From CAVTWH01 sp963850915 (GTDB lineage Bacteria; Actinomycetota; Actinomycetes; Mycobacteriales; Micromonosporaceae): DNA of 64,000 bases. A program made the position numbers and the translations under genes. Shown here piece after piece: positions 38,135 through 48,313 of this stretch; positions within the stretch are counted from its first letter, which is position 1; each line of letters starts with the position of its first letter. The notes under the pieces were generated by a model. That model saw only the letters and a list, made by a program, of their open reading frames with translations, was not told where the DNA came from and made no database searches. The stretch spans positions 1 to 64,000 of the forward strand of contig CAWKND010000009.1 in assembly GCA_963850915.1 (NCBI GenBank). Direction: 5' to 3'.

Positions 38135-39915
38135 GACCCGCCCCGGAGCAGGTCCTCGAGCTGCTCAGGTGACATGTTCGCCACCTGTTCGGCCAGCGCC
38201 GCGCGCAGCAGCGCGGTCAGCTGCTCGACCGTCGGCCGGTCGAGGAACGCGAGCACCGGCACCTCGACGTCGAAGATGCTCTGCAACTGTTGGACGAGCT
38301 GAACCGCGCCCAGCGAGTTGCCGCCCGCCTGGAAGAAGTCCTCCGGGCCGGCTGGCCCGCGGATCGCCTCCTCCCACAGCTGTGCCACCAGTTCGTCCAA
38401 CTCGTCGGGCTCGGCCGTCTCGGCGCTGGCGGCAGGTCCGGCGGCCGGTCGTACGGCAGTAGGGCTGTCGAGGATCAGCCGGCCGTCCAGATCCCGGCTG
38501 ATCTTGTCTGCGATCACGAACCGGTCCGGCATCTGGTGCGCGGCGAGCCAGTCCGCCAGGGCGGTCCGCAGACCCGCCACGGTCAACTCGTCGTGGGCGG
38601 GAACCACCACCGCCACCAGCACCGCCGACCGGCCGCTGCCGACCAGCTCGATCGCGGCGTCGGCCACGTCGGGCGAGTTACGCAGCAGCGCCAGGATTCC
38701 TTCCGGCTCGATCCGCCGACCGTTCACGCTGACCTGGTTGTCGCTGCGGCCAAGGAAATCCAGCTCCCCGTCGGGCCGATAGCGGCCCAGATCGCCGGTG
38801 CGGTACCAGCGTGAGCCGGCCGGACCGGGCCGGAACGCGTCGGCCGTCAACCGGGGATCGCCCAGGTATCCCAGCGCCACACCCGGGCCGCCGAGGAAAA
38901 CCTCACCGACGTCGCCGTCCGGTAGTTGCCGGTAGGCACCGTCCACAATGGAGATGGTGTCGGGCCGGTAGGGCCGGCCGATCGGGATGTCGTCCAGCGG
39001 CCCGTCCGGGTCCACCTCACCGGCTGTGACCACGACGGTGGTCTCGGTCGGTCCGTAGATGTTCCACAGGCTGAACCCGGCGCTCGTCGGGGGTCGCCGC
39101 ATCAGCCGGTCCCCGCCGACGCAGAAGATCCGCAGCCGGTGGGCATCGCTCAGGTGGGGGCTGTCCAGGACCAGTTCACCGAGCGCCGTCGGCAACATGC
39201 AGAACTCCACACCGGAGTCCGCGACGAAGCGGGCGATCGCGTCCGGGTTGAACTGCTCACCCGGCTCCAGGCAGGCGGCGTACCCACCGGCGGCCAAAGG
39301 TACCCACAGGTCGATGACCGCGCCATCCCAGTCGGGCGGGCAGAATCCGGCCATCCCCCAGCCGGCCGGCAGCGCCAGTCGCTCGATGTAGACGTCCACG
39401 AAGTAGCTCAGCGAGTCCCGGGTGACCTGCACCCCTTTGGGCACACCGGTGGTACCCGAGGTGAAGCAGGCGTACGCGGGCAGCCGGTGGTCGGGGGTGC
39501 GCTGCCACGGGTCGGCCTCGCGCCGGTCCAGCGGGACGCAGGTCATCCGATCGGGTAACCGGGCGACCCCGGTCGCCGATACCAGCGCGTGACGCGTCCG
39601 GGTACGCCGGACCAGCAGGTCCTGGCGTTGCGGCGACTGGGCCGGGTCGACCACCACGTACCAGCCGCCGGCACGCAGGATGGCGAGCTGGGCGGCGACG
39701 GTCTCGACGCGGTCGACGGAGAACACCGCGACCGGTTCGCCAGCTCGCAGACCGGCCGCGGCCAGGTCCCGGGCCAGCGCCGCAGACCAACGGTCCAATT
39801 GCCGGTACGTCAGCCGGCACTGGCCGAAGGCCAGGGCCAGCTGCTCGGGGTGGACCCGCGCGTGTCCGGTGAATCGTGCGATCACATCGGGAGCGCTGGG
39901 ACTACGACCTGTCAT
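38131..39915 (-). CDS. NRPS adenylation-carrier didomain (A-PCP)
   Basis: 594 residues, ATG start overlapping the preceding stop (ATGA). A domain about 15-490 with FTSGTTGVPKG near 156, IYGPTETT near 290 and YRTGDLGRYRPDG; PCP with GGNSLG near 532. The A10 loop normally reads NGKxDR, but here it is DLDGRLILD, so the catalytic Lys is Arg, which could slow or alter adenylation. The hand-read pocket D-G-I-M-C-G-I-V-V is hydrophobic and unassigned. It has no condensation domain of its own and must be served by a C domain on another protein. Confidence 0.9.
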   Translation of the reverse strand: MTGRSPSAPDVIARFTGHARVHPEQLALAFGQCRLTYRQLDRWSAALARDLAAAGLRAGEPVAVFSVDRVETVAAQLAILRAGGWYVVVDPAQSPQRQDLLVRRTRTRHALVSATGVARLPDRMTCVPLDRREADPWQRTPDHRLPAYACFTSGTTGVPKGVQVTRDSLSYFVDVYIERLALPAGWGMAGFCPPDWDGAVIDLWVPLAAGGYAACLEPGEQFNPDAIARFVADSGVEFCMLPTALGELVLDSPHLSDAHRLRIFCVGGDRLMRRPPTSAGFSLWNIYGPTETTVVVTAGEVDPDGPLDDIPIGRPYRPDTISIVDGAYRQLPDGDVGEVFLGGPGVALGYLGDPRLTADAFRPGPAGSRWYRTGDLGRYRPDGELDFLGRSDNQVSVNGRRIEPEGILALLRNSPDVADAAIELVGSGRSAVLVAVVVPAHDELTVAGLRTALADWLAAHQMPDRFVIADKISRDLDGRLILDSPTAVRPAAGPAASAETAEPDELDELVAQLWEEAIRGPAGPEDFFQAGGNSLGAVQLVQQLQSIFDVEVPVLAFLDRPTVEQLTALLRAALAEQVANMSPEQLEDLLRGGS

Positions 39916-42890
39916 ACAGACTGGCCTTCCGTGATCATGTGGTCGTTGAGTTCCTCGTCGACCTCCTCATCGGTCATCCGCAGCACCCGGGCGACGGTCG
40001 CCACCCGCGACGCCAGCCCTTCCGAGCCCGCCGCTGCGGCGAGCCAGGCAGCCAGCGATTCGATGCTCGGATAGGTGAAGAACGCGCCGATCTCGATGTC
40101 GAGGTCGAGCAGCTCCCGCACCCGGCTGAGTGCCTGCGTCACCAGCAGCGAGTTGGCACCGACCGTGAACAGGTTCGCGGTGACGTCGACCGTCTCGACG
40201 CCGATCAGCTGCGACCACACGTCGGCCAGGACGTACTCCAGATCGTTGCGGGGTCGCACGGCCGCGCCGCGGTGGCGCAAGGCTGTCTCGGTCAGGGCCG
40301 CCCGGTCCAGCTTGCCGTTGGCCAGTCGCGGCAACGCTTCCAGCAGATGGACCCGCTCCGGTACCAGATGTTCGGGAAGCTGTCCGGCCAGGAATTCCAG
40401 CAGTTCCCCATCCGGGGTGGGCACCGTGGTGACCGCGAAGCCGATCAGGGTCACGGCGTCGGGCCCGACCGTGACAGCCAGCACGCTCGCCTCGGCGACC
40501 GATGGATGCGCGGCGAGCACCGCGGCGACCTCCCCCGGCTCGACCCGGAAGCCTCGGATCTTCGTCTGGTCATCGAGGCGCCCGTGGATGATGAGCCGGC
40601 CATCCGGGTCGACACTCGTCTCGTCGCCGGTGTGGTAGCGGCGGGAGCCGTGACCGGTCGGATCGGGCTGGAACCGTAGCGCGGTCAGCCGCGGGTCACC
40701 CAGGTAGCCCAGAGCCAGCGCCCGGCCGCCGATCACCAGTTCGCCACGGTGCCCGAACGGCACCGGCTGCCCGTTCGCGTCGACCACCTCAGCCCGGGTG
40801 TGCGCCAGTACGGTACCCACGGTCGGAACCGGCTCATCGCCGACCACCCCGGCGCAGGCGCCGACGGTGGTCTCGGTAGGACCGTAGTGGTTAACCACGG
40901 TCAGGTCCGGGCGCAGCCGCCGGACGATGTCGACGAGGCTGCGGCGTACCGGCTCACCGCCCAGCACCAGTGTGGAACCGGGCAGGCAGGCACCGGCCAT
41001 GGCGGTGGCCAGCAACGCGGCCAGGTGCGATGGTGTGATCTTGAGCAGGGTCACGGCCTTGTCGGTGACCAGCTCCGCGAACCGGGCTGCGTCGAGCCGG
41101 ACGGCCGGCGGTATCTCCACCACCGATCCGCCCGCGGCGAGCACCGGCCACAGCGTCGTCATCCCCAGGTCGGCGGTGAACGCCGCGGGGCAGGCCGCGA
41201 CCGTGTCCGGCGAGAGCCCCAGCCGGTCGACGATCGAGCGGGTGTACGCGGCGAGCGCGTCGGCCGCTACGCCGACCGCGTTGGGGATCCCGGTGCTACC
41301 GGAGGTGAACAGCACGTACGCCGACCCGGACGGGTGCACCGGCGCCGCGCTGTACCGGCTGACGGACTCCGGACCGGTCATCACCGCGACCGCGCCGCAG
41401 CGCTCCAACTGCATGGCACGGCGGCTTTCCGGAGCACCCGGGTCCACCGGAATGAAGGTGGCACCGCACTCCAGTACCGCCAGCGCGGCCACGACGAACG
41501 GGACCAGGCCGGTGATCGCCAGCCCGACGGTGTCACCCGACCCGATCCCGGCCCCGGCGAGCACCTCACCGGCGGCGGCTACCCGCTCGCCGAGCTGCGC
41601 GTAGGTCACCGGGCCGGCCACCCCGAGCAGCGCCGGGCGCATCGGGTGGCGCTCGATGGATGCGCGTACGGCGTGCTGAACCGGGCTGGCCGGGGAAGGC
41701 CCGTCCACGCCGGTCAGGGCCGCGCGAAGGGCCGCGTGTTCAGTCGGCCCGGTCCGTGTCAGCCCGCACAGCCGCTGGCCCGGCTGCGCCAACTGGCGCA
41801 GGATCACCGTCAGCCGTTCCTCGAGCCGGGCGGCGTCGGGGGCGCCACTGTCCACGGACAGCTGCAGGGTCACCCGGTCACCGCGGCGCAAGAGCAGCAC
41901 GTCAGCCGGGCCCGGGTCCACACCGGACAGCTCGGGCTGCCGCAGGCGAACGCCGTCACCGGGCAGCGGCGGCAGGTCGGGGAGGCTGACCACGGCCGCG
42001 AGCAGGACACCGCCACCGGCCCGCACCGACCCCGCCTCGACCACCTCGGCAACCACGTCCAGCGGTGACTGCCAGTACCTGTTCCGTGCCGCCGCGACAG
42101 CCGCCGCGGTGCCGGCCACCGCGTCGGCCACCGTCATGTCGGACCCGTCCGGCAGGGGGCACGGCGCCAGCACATCCAACCGGCCGACCACCGGCTCCAG
42201 CGGGGCGATCGAACGGCCGGACAGCACCCGCGCCACCCGCCGGGGGGAGCCGTCGGAGGGTGCGGGCAGCGCCGCGCCGAGAGCCAGCGCCAGTACGTCG
42301 TCCGTGCCACCGGCCTGGCGCAGCGCCACACTCAGCTCCGGACCGCACTCGTGCACGAGGTCCGCTCCGGTGCCGTCGACGGCGGCCCGCTCGGACAACA
42401 GCGACACGGTGCGGGCACGTGCGGCCAGTACCGACCGGAACGCGTCGTTGAACCGTCCCGGGGCTATCCGGTCCGTCTCCTCCCGCTGCCACTGCGCCAC
42501 GTCGAGCAGGTCCAGGTCGTCCTCATCGTCGTCGAGGCCGAGCAGGCCCGCGCGGACACGGTGCCAGAGCAGCCCCACGGAACAGACATCGATGAGCGCC
42601 GCGGGTACCGCCACGTGGAGTACGTCCCCCTCCACCCGCAGCGCCGCACGCAGCCCAGGACCCTCGCCGCCGTCGGCGAGTACCGGCGCCTGCAGGCCGG
42701 CGACGCTGGTTACCGCGAGCCGCAGTACGTCAAGCCGGCTCAAGCGCCGCCGGACCAGGTCGATCCGTTCCGCGTCGATCCCGGTGACGTCCACCCGCAG
42801 CTGCGTCAACTGCCGCACGATCCGGTCGTCGGCGGCGGCAAAGCGGGGCCACTGGGTGGGGATCAGCCCGGTCACGGCACCATCGGTCAC
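39912..42890 (-). CDS. NRPS with degenerate C-like domain, Asp-type A domain and PCP
   Basis: 992 residues from the GTG at 42890, which has GGAGGG upstream and a GTGA overlap with the hydroxylase gene; an in-frame ATG at 43016 lies inside that gene and is unlikely. Residues 1-400 resemble a C domain, but the HHxxxDG site reads PAALIDV, so both His are gone. The A domain follows (about 430-890; pocket D-L-T-K-V-G-H-V-G, near-identical to the published Asp code), then PCP (GANSLL near 912). In A3 the usual PKG is PNA. C-like domains without the active site act as 'interface' docking domains for Asp beta-hydroxylases in some siderophore NRPSs. With the TauD gene directly upstream, that role fits here. 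Confidence 0.9.
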   Translation of the reverse strand: MTDGAVTGLIPTQWPRFAAADDRIVRQLTQLRVDVTGIDAERIDLVRRRLSRLDVLRLAVTSVAGLQAPVLADGGEGPGLRAALRVEGDVLHVAVPAALIDVCSVGLLWHRVRAGLLGLDDDEDDLDLLDVAQWQREETDRIAPGRFNDAFRSVLAARARTVSLLSERAAVDGTGADLVHECGPELSVALRQAGGTDDVLALALGAALPAPSDGSPRRVARVLSGRSIAPLEPVVGRLDVLAPCPLPDGSDMTVADAVAGTAAAVAAARNRYWQSPLDVVAEVVEAGSVRAGGGVLLAAVVSLPDLPPLPGDGVRLRQPELSGVDPGPADVLLLRRGDRVTLQLSVDSGAPDAARLEERLTVILRQLAQPGQRLCGLTRTGPTEHAALRAALTGVDGPSPASPVQHAVRASIERHPMRPALLGVAGPVTYAQLGERVAAAGEVLAGAGIGSGDTVGLAITGLVPFVVAALAVLECGATFIPVDPGAPESRRAMQLERCGAVAVMTGPESVSRYSAAPVHPSGSAYVLFTSGSTGIPNAVGVAADALAAYTRSIVDRLGLSPDTVAACPAAFTADLGMTTLWPVLAAGGSVVEIPPAVRLDAARFAELVTDKAVTLLKITPSHLAALLATAMAGACLPGSTLVLGGEPVRRSLVDIVRRLRPDLTVVNHYGPTETTVGACAGVVGDEPVPTVGTVLAHTRAEVVDANGQPVPFGHRGELVIGGRALALGYLGDPRLTALRFQPDPTGHGSRRYHTGDETSVDPDGRLIIHGRLDDQTKIRGFRVEPGEVAAVLAAHPSVAEASVLAVTVGPDAVTLIGFAVTTVPTPDGELLEFLAGQLPEHLVPERVHLLEALPRLANGKLDRAALTETALRHRGAAVRPRNDLEYVLADVWSQLIGVETVDVTANLFTVGANSLLVTQALSRVRELLDLDIEIGAFFTYPSIESLAAWLAAAAGSEGLASRVATVARVLRMTDEEVDEELNDHMITEGQSV

Positions 42891-43951
42891 GATGCACCCT
42901 CCGTCGCGGTCCCCACTCCGGCCATCGCCACCAGGACCCGCCGATCCCCACGGTAGGGTTGCCGGCCGTGCGAAACCGCCATGTTGTCGACCAGCACCAC
43001 GTCTCCGGACCACCAAGGCTGCGCCCAGGCAGCCGCCTGGAACTGCGCCTCAATGAGGTGGACGGTTGCCGGATCGATCGGCGCGCCGTCGCCGTAGCGC
43101 ACGGTTCGGGGCATCCGCTCGCCGTAGGTGGCCCGCAGCGAGGACACGACGCTCTCCGGCAGGGCGGCGGGATGAAACAGGTTGGCCTGGTTGAACCAGC
43201 ACCGCCGGCCCGAGACCGGATGCCGCACGGTTGCCTGGGCGAGCTGGCTGGTGTGCAGCAGGCCGTCGTGCCAGCTCGCCTCGATACCCGCCGCGGCACA
43301 GCTCCGGTCCACCTCGGCCGGCTGGTCGGTCTGGAAGACCTCCTGCCAGGGCAGGTCGACATTCGGGTGGTACCAGCGTTCGTACCGCACGCCGCTTTCC
43401 GTGAACCGGTCGACCGCCTCGCCGGGGAGCCGGTCCAGCACCTCGTCGGTACGGGCCAGGGGTGTCTGTCCACCGCTGCTGGCCGGCCGGTCGCTGTAGA
43501 AGCCGAGGAGTAGCGGCCAACTGGTCGTGTAGGACTGCTCGCTGTGCATGGGAATGGCCAGATCCGGGCTGTACTCGGTCGAGGTGTAGACCTGGCCGTC
43601 GACGCGGCTGCGCGGGGTCGACCTGTTCGTGTAGTCGAGCAGCTCGTCGCCGGCGACCATGGCAACCGTGGCACCGAACGAGGCGGCGTCGGCAGCCATC
43701 CCGCGTAGCCGTACCGCGCCGTGTTCGGCCAGCAGCGCCTGGACCTGGTCCCGGTGGGAACCGACCCAGTCGTGAAGGTCGAGGCCGGCGAGTGTGGCGA
43801 GCACCGTGGGTGGGGCCCAGGGCCCGGACGCCGGCATGTCCACTCTTGCCGAACCGGTGGCGCCGGTAGGGGTGTCGCCGCTTCGGCGGCGTTCCCGTAC
43901 AGCGGTCAGTCGGGTCGGGTCGTAGGAGTTGTCCGCGTTGTCAGCTGTCAC
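42887..43951 (-). CDS. TauD/SyrP-type Fe(II)/2-oxoglutarate dioxygenase
   Basis: 354 residues, GTG start overlapping the PKS stop. The iron site is visible: HSEQSY near residue 137 (His and Glu) and distal His in SHGRQPYRG near 330, followed by Arg for 2-oxoglutarate. It resembles SyrP/AsnO-like enzymes that hydroxylate the beta carbon of Asp or Asn, free or on a carrier. It sits between the module predicted to load Asn (48303-51247) and the one predicted to load Asp (39912-42890), so beta-hydroxy-Asp or beta-hydroxy-Asn is the likely product. A second copy of this fold is fused to the FAAL-NRPS. Confidence 0.88.
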   Translation of the reverse strand: MTADNADNSYDPTRLTAVRERRRSGDTPTGATGSARVDMPASGPWAPPTVLATLAGLDLHDWVGSHRDQVQALLAEHGAVRLRGMAADAASFGATVAMVAGDELLDYTNRSTPRSRVDGQVYTSTEYSPDLAIPMHSEQSYTTSWPLLLGFYSDRPASSGGQTPLARTDEVLDRLPGEAVDRFTESGVRYERWYHPNVDLPWQEVFQTDQPAEVDRSCAAAGIEASWHDGLLHTSQLAQATVRHPVSGRRCWFNQANLFHPAALPESVVSSLRATYGERMPRTVRYGDGAPIDPATVHLIEAQFQAAAWAQPWWSGDVVLVDNMAVSHGRQPYRGDRRVLVAMAGVGTATEGAS

Positions 43952-46900
43952 GACGGCTGTCCCTCCTCGTCGGCGGCTACGATCATGTCCAGCTGCCGGT
44001 CGACCTCTTCGTCCGAGAGCTGAGAGAGGTAGCTGTCCAGCTCGCTGGAGAGCCAGTCGGCCTGCTCGGCGACGGTCGGTCGGACCAGCACGTCGGTCAG
44101 CCCGATCGGGAACGTGAACAGCTTGCGCAGCCGCGCGACCAGCGCCATCGCCCCCAGCGAGTTGCCGCCCAGGGCGAAGTAGTTGTCGTCCATGCCGATC
44201 GGCTCCACGCCGATGACTGTCGACCAGATCCTGGCCACGGTGGCCGGCAACAGACCCACCGGCTCCCGGTAGGGCACCGCCAGCCGGGGCCGGTTCTGCG
44301 TGGTGACCGGCGGTGCCGCGGTCTCGACGAGATCGATGATGTCCGTGTCACGGGCGGCGGTGAGCAGGTCGTCGGGGTGGTTGACCGCGACCACCACGCT
44401 GCCGCCCAGGTCGGCACGCAGCAGCCCGGCGGCGATCCGGGCGCCGTCGTCCGGGCGGATGGCGTCGGCCATCACCCGGCTGCGCCAGGCGGCCAGCGCC
44501 CCCATCCGGCCGGTATCGGCGGCCTGGCCGACCTCACGCCAGGCGCCCCACAACACGCTTGTGACCGACGCCGTACCGAACCAGTCAGTGGCTGGCAGGG
44601 CGTCCAGGAAGGCGTTGGCGGCGACGTGGTCCACCTGGCCGACGGTGCCCAGCACCGCGTCCAGCGCAGAACACAGCACGACCCGCTCGATCGGCTGGTC
44701 GGCCAGTACCGTGGCGAGCACCCGGGAACCGCTGACCTTGGGTGCGAGCACCGCAGCACACTCGGCGGCGGCCCGCAGCCTGATCAGGCCACCGCCGGGT
44801 ACCCCGGCCGCGTGCACCACGCTGCGCACCGCGCCGAACCGCGCGACGATCTGGGCGAGCGCCGCGCGCATCGCGGATTCGTCGCAGCAGTCCGCGGCAA
44901 TGGTGAGCACCTGCGCTCCAGCCGCCTGCATCGCCCGCACAGCGGCCAGCGCGGGATCCGCGGCGTGCCGGTCCGGTTCCGGTGGGTTGCGGCCGACCAG
45001 GGCCAGTCTCGTGGTGCCCGAACGGGCCAGGTGCAGGGCCAGTGATCTGCCGATGCCGCCGAAGCCGCCGGTGATCAGCACCGGGCCGAGGTCGTCGGGG
45101 TGCTCGACGTCGGGACAACTCGGCTCAGGCACCCTCGTCCAGGTACGCCGCCAACGCCCTCGACCGCGGATCGCCTGGATCTCTACCGTTTCCGGCTCGG
45201 CGATTGCGGCGACCAGCATCGCAGCCACTGCGTCCACCGCGGCGTCGCAGGCGATGTCGATGACGCACGTCGTCAGCCGCGGGTACTCCCGGCCAGCCAC
45301 CGTGACCGGTCCGATCGCCAGCGCGGCCGCCGGGTCGGCGAACCCATCGCCGGGCAGGCTGAGCGCGCCGGCAGTCACCGATACCAGGCGCACCGGCCGG
45401 CCGGCCCGCTCGCCGACGGCGGCGACCAGCTCGAGGTGGTGTGCGAAGGGTGTCGCCGGCCGGGCCGTGCCGGTCAGGTCGAGGACGCCGTCCACGTCCA
45501 ACTCCGCCGGCACCTCGTCGACCAGCCGGGCCGTGCCACCGGCCTTCCCGATCGCCGCGACCAGCCCGTCCCGCAGCTCGGATGCCGGTCCCAGCACCAC
45601 CCAGTCACCTGGCGGCGTGGGTGGGCCGGGCGCGACCCGCTGCCAGCCGTCGACGAACAGCGCCGGGCCTGACACCGCCGGATCCGGCGCCCCGGCCGGG
45701 GACTGAGAAAGCGACGGGACCGGGGACGGTCGGACGGTGTGCTCAACGCCGACGAACGGTGCGCTCGGCAGTGCCACCCGGGCACCCGCTCCCAGCAATC
45801 CCGTCCAGTCGACCGTGGCACCGGCGACCCAGGCCCGGCCGAGTGCACTGGTCAGACGGGCGACCGGGTCGGCGTTCTCACGCGAGTGCGGCAGCGAGCC
45901 GATCACGCAGCCGGGATCGATGCGGCGGTTGGCCCGCAGCAGCGGTTCCACCGTCCCCGCCGGGCCGATTTCGACGAAAACATCGGCCATCTCCGCCAGG
46001 ACGGTGACGACGTCGGCGAAGCGGACCGGCCGGCACAGGTGATCGGCCCAGTACTGCGGGCGCGCCAGGTCGGCCGGTGCCAGCTGCGTGCCGGTGACCG
46101 CCGACACGAACGGCAGCTGGGCCGGTTGCAGCCGCATCCCGGCGGCCATCCGGGCCAGCTCCTGCGCCGGGCCGGCCAGCTTGGCCGAGTGCGCCGCGGT
46201 GTCCACCGCGATCGGCTGCAAGCTCAGCTGTGTCTGTTCGGCGTGGGCCCGTAGCCGGGCGATGTCGGCGTCGGAGCCGGACAGTACACAGCTGTCGGCG
46301 GTGTTGATGGCAGCGACTTCCAGGCCGAACCGCTCGGCCAGGGCACCCGCCTCTGCGGCGGGCAGTGCGACCACCGCCATCTGGCCGGGCGAGGCAGAGT
46401 CCAGCAACTGTGCCCGGCACCAGACCAGCGCGGCGGCCTCGTCCAGGCTCATCACCCCGGCAATGTGGGCCGCCGCGTACTCGCCGACGCTGTGCCCGGC
46501 GACCGCCGCCGGGACGACGCCAACCGACTGCCAGAACCTGGCCAGCGCGACCTGGGCGGCGAACAGCGCCGGCAGCGCCACCGTGATGCGCCGCAAGGTG
46601 TCCGGGTCGACGTCCGGGCCCGCCACGGATACGCCGAGCGCCTCGAACGCGGCCCGCGCCTGGTCGTAGGGTTCGGCGAATCGTGACTGTCCGGCCAACC
46701 GGGCGGCCTCGGCGACCACGTGGCGACCCGCCCCGGAGAAGACGAACGCGACCCGGCCGTCCCCGCAGAACCGGCCGTCGTCGCCGGCACCGGGCCGCAA
46801 CTCGGCGGCCGCCTGTGCGGCGTCGCCGGCCAGCACGACCCGGCGGTAGCTGCGGGCACGCCTGGCGGCGAGGGTACGTGCCGCTGCGGGTAGGTCCGTA

Positions 46901-48313
46901 CCCAGGGCCGGGGCGAGCCTGTCGGCCAGTACCCCCAGCGCCTCAGGGGTGTCAGCGGACAGTACCAGCGGGATGCCGCCGGGGTGCTCGACGACCGGGC
47001 GGGGTGCGGGTGCCGGGGCCTCCGTGACGATCACATGGCCGTTGGTACCGCCCAGTCCGAACGAGCTGACACCGGCGATCCGTCGCACCCCGCCCCGCGG
47101 CCAGGCCACCGGCTCGCTCGCCAGCCGCAGCCGGGTGCGCTCCAACTCCAGACGCGGGTTCGGCTGGGTGACGTGCAGCGTGGCTGGGATGACCTCGTGC
47201 TCCAACGCCAGCACGGTCTTCACCAGGCCGGCCATGCCCGCGGCCACGTCGAGGTGACCGATGTTGCCCTTCACCGACCCGAGGTGGCACACCGGGTCCC
47301 CGGGCTGGCCGCCGATTGTCCGGGCCAACGCGGCGACCTCGATCGGATCACCCAACGGGGTGGCCGTGCCGTGGGCCTCCACATAGGACACTTCCCGAGG
47401 CTCGATACCGGCGTCGCGCAGCGCCGCCCGGATCACGGCGGCCTGCCCGGCAGTGGCCGGCGCGGCGTAGCTCATCCGGTCGGCCCCGTCACCGCGAACC
47501 GCCGTTGCCAGCAGCACGGCACGGATGGGGTCGCCGTCGCGGCGGGCATCGGCCAGTCGCTTCGAGCACCACCGCGCCGACACCGCCGCCCGGCACCGTG
47601 CCGGCGGCGGCGACATCGAAGGGGCGGCAGTGCCCGTCCGGGGAGAGGATCCCTCCGTCGGTGTGGTGGTAGCCGGAGTTCTGCGGGAACATCACCGATG
47701 CCGCGCCGGCCAGCGCGACGTCACACTCGCCGGTCAACAGGCTCTGGGCGGCCAGGTGGACGCAGACCAGCGACGTGGAGCAGGCGGACTGCACGTTCAT
47801 CACCGGCCCGCGCAGGTCCATCGTGTAGGCGACGCGGGTGGCGATGTGGTCCTTGTCGTTACCCGCGGTCAGCCAGTACCGGCCGGCACCGCTGGCGGCC
47901 GGGCTGTCCAGCAGCCGGTTGAGCAGGTACGTGGGGAACCCGGCGCCGGCGAACACGGCGGTGGTGGCGGCGCCCGGCACCAGACCGGCATTCTCGAAGG
48001 CCTCCCAGGCGACCTCGATGAGCAGCCGGTGCTGGGGATCGATCAGCTGCGCTTCGCGCGGCGACATCTGGAAGAAGTCGGCGTCGAAGTGCTCGGCACG
48101 TTCCAGTACCCCTGCCGCCGCGACGAACTGGGCGCCGTCGTCGACGCGACGCAGCCGGGCCGGCGTGTCGACCTGTTCGGCGCTGAACTGGGTGATCCGC
48201 TCCGTACCGGCGGCAAGGTCGCGCCAGTACTCCTCCGGCGTAGCCGCGCCCGGGCAGCGCAACGCCATACCGACGATGGCGACGGCGAGCCCGTCGTCCG
48301 GGTCAGTCGCCAT
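43948..48313 (-). CDS. Type I PKS module KS-AT-KR-ACP, frame broken near 47560
   Basis: About 1455 residues from the ATG at 48313, overlapping the upstream NRPS by 11 bases. KS: residues 8-430 with ACSTSL (Cys near 177), EAHGTATPLGDP and KGNIGHLDVAAG, so active-site residues are intact; one extra base near 47560 splits it. AT: GHSVGEYAAAH near 608; the specificity motif reads TAAHS rather than HAFH or YASH, so extender choice is uncertain (malonyl more likely). KR: GGFGGIG near 1087 and catalytic Ser in LCSALD, but the catalytic Tyr position reads GQVDHVAANAF, with His. ACP: GGNSLG near 1383. It adds one ketide unit, possibly left as a keto group. Confidence 0.87.
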
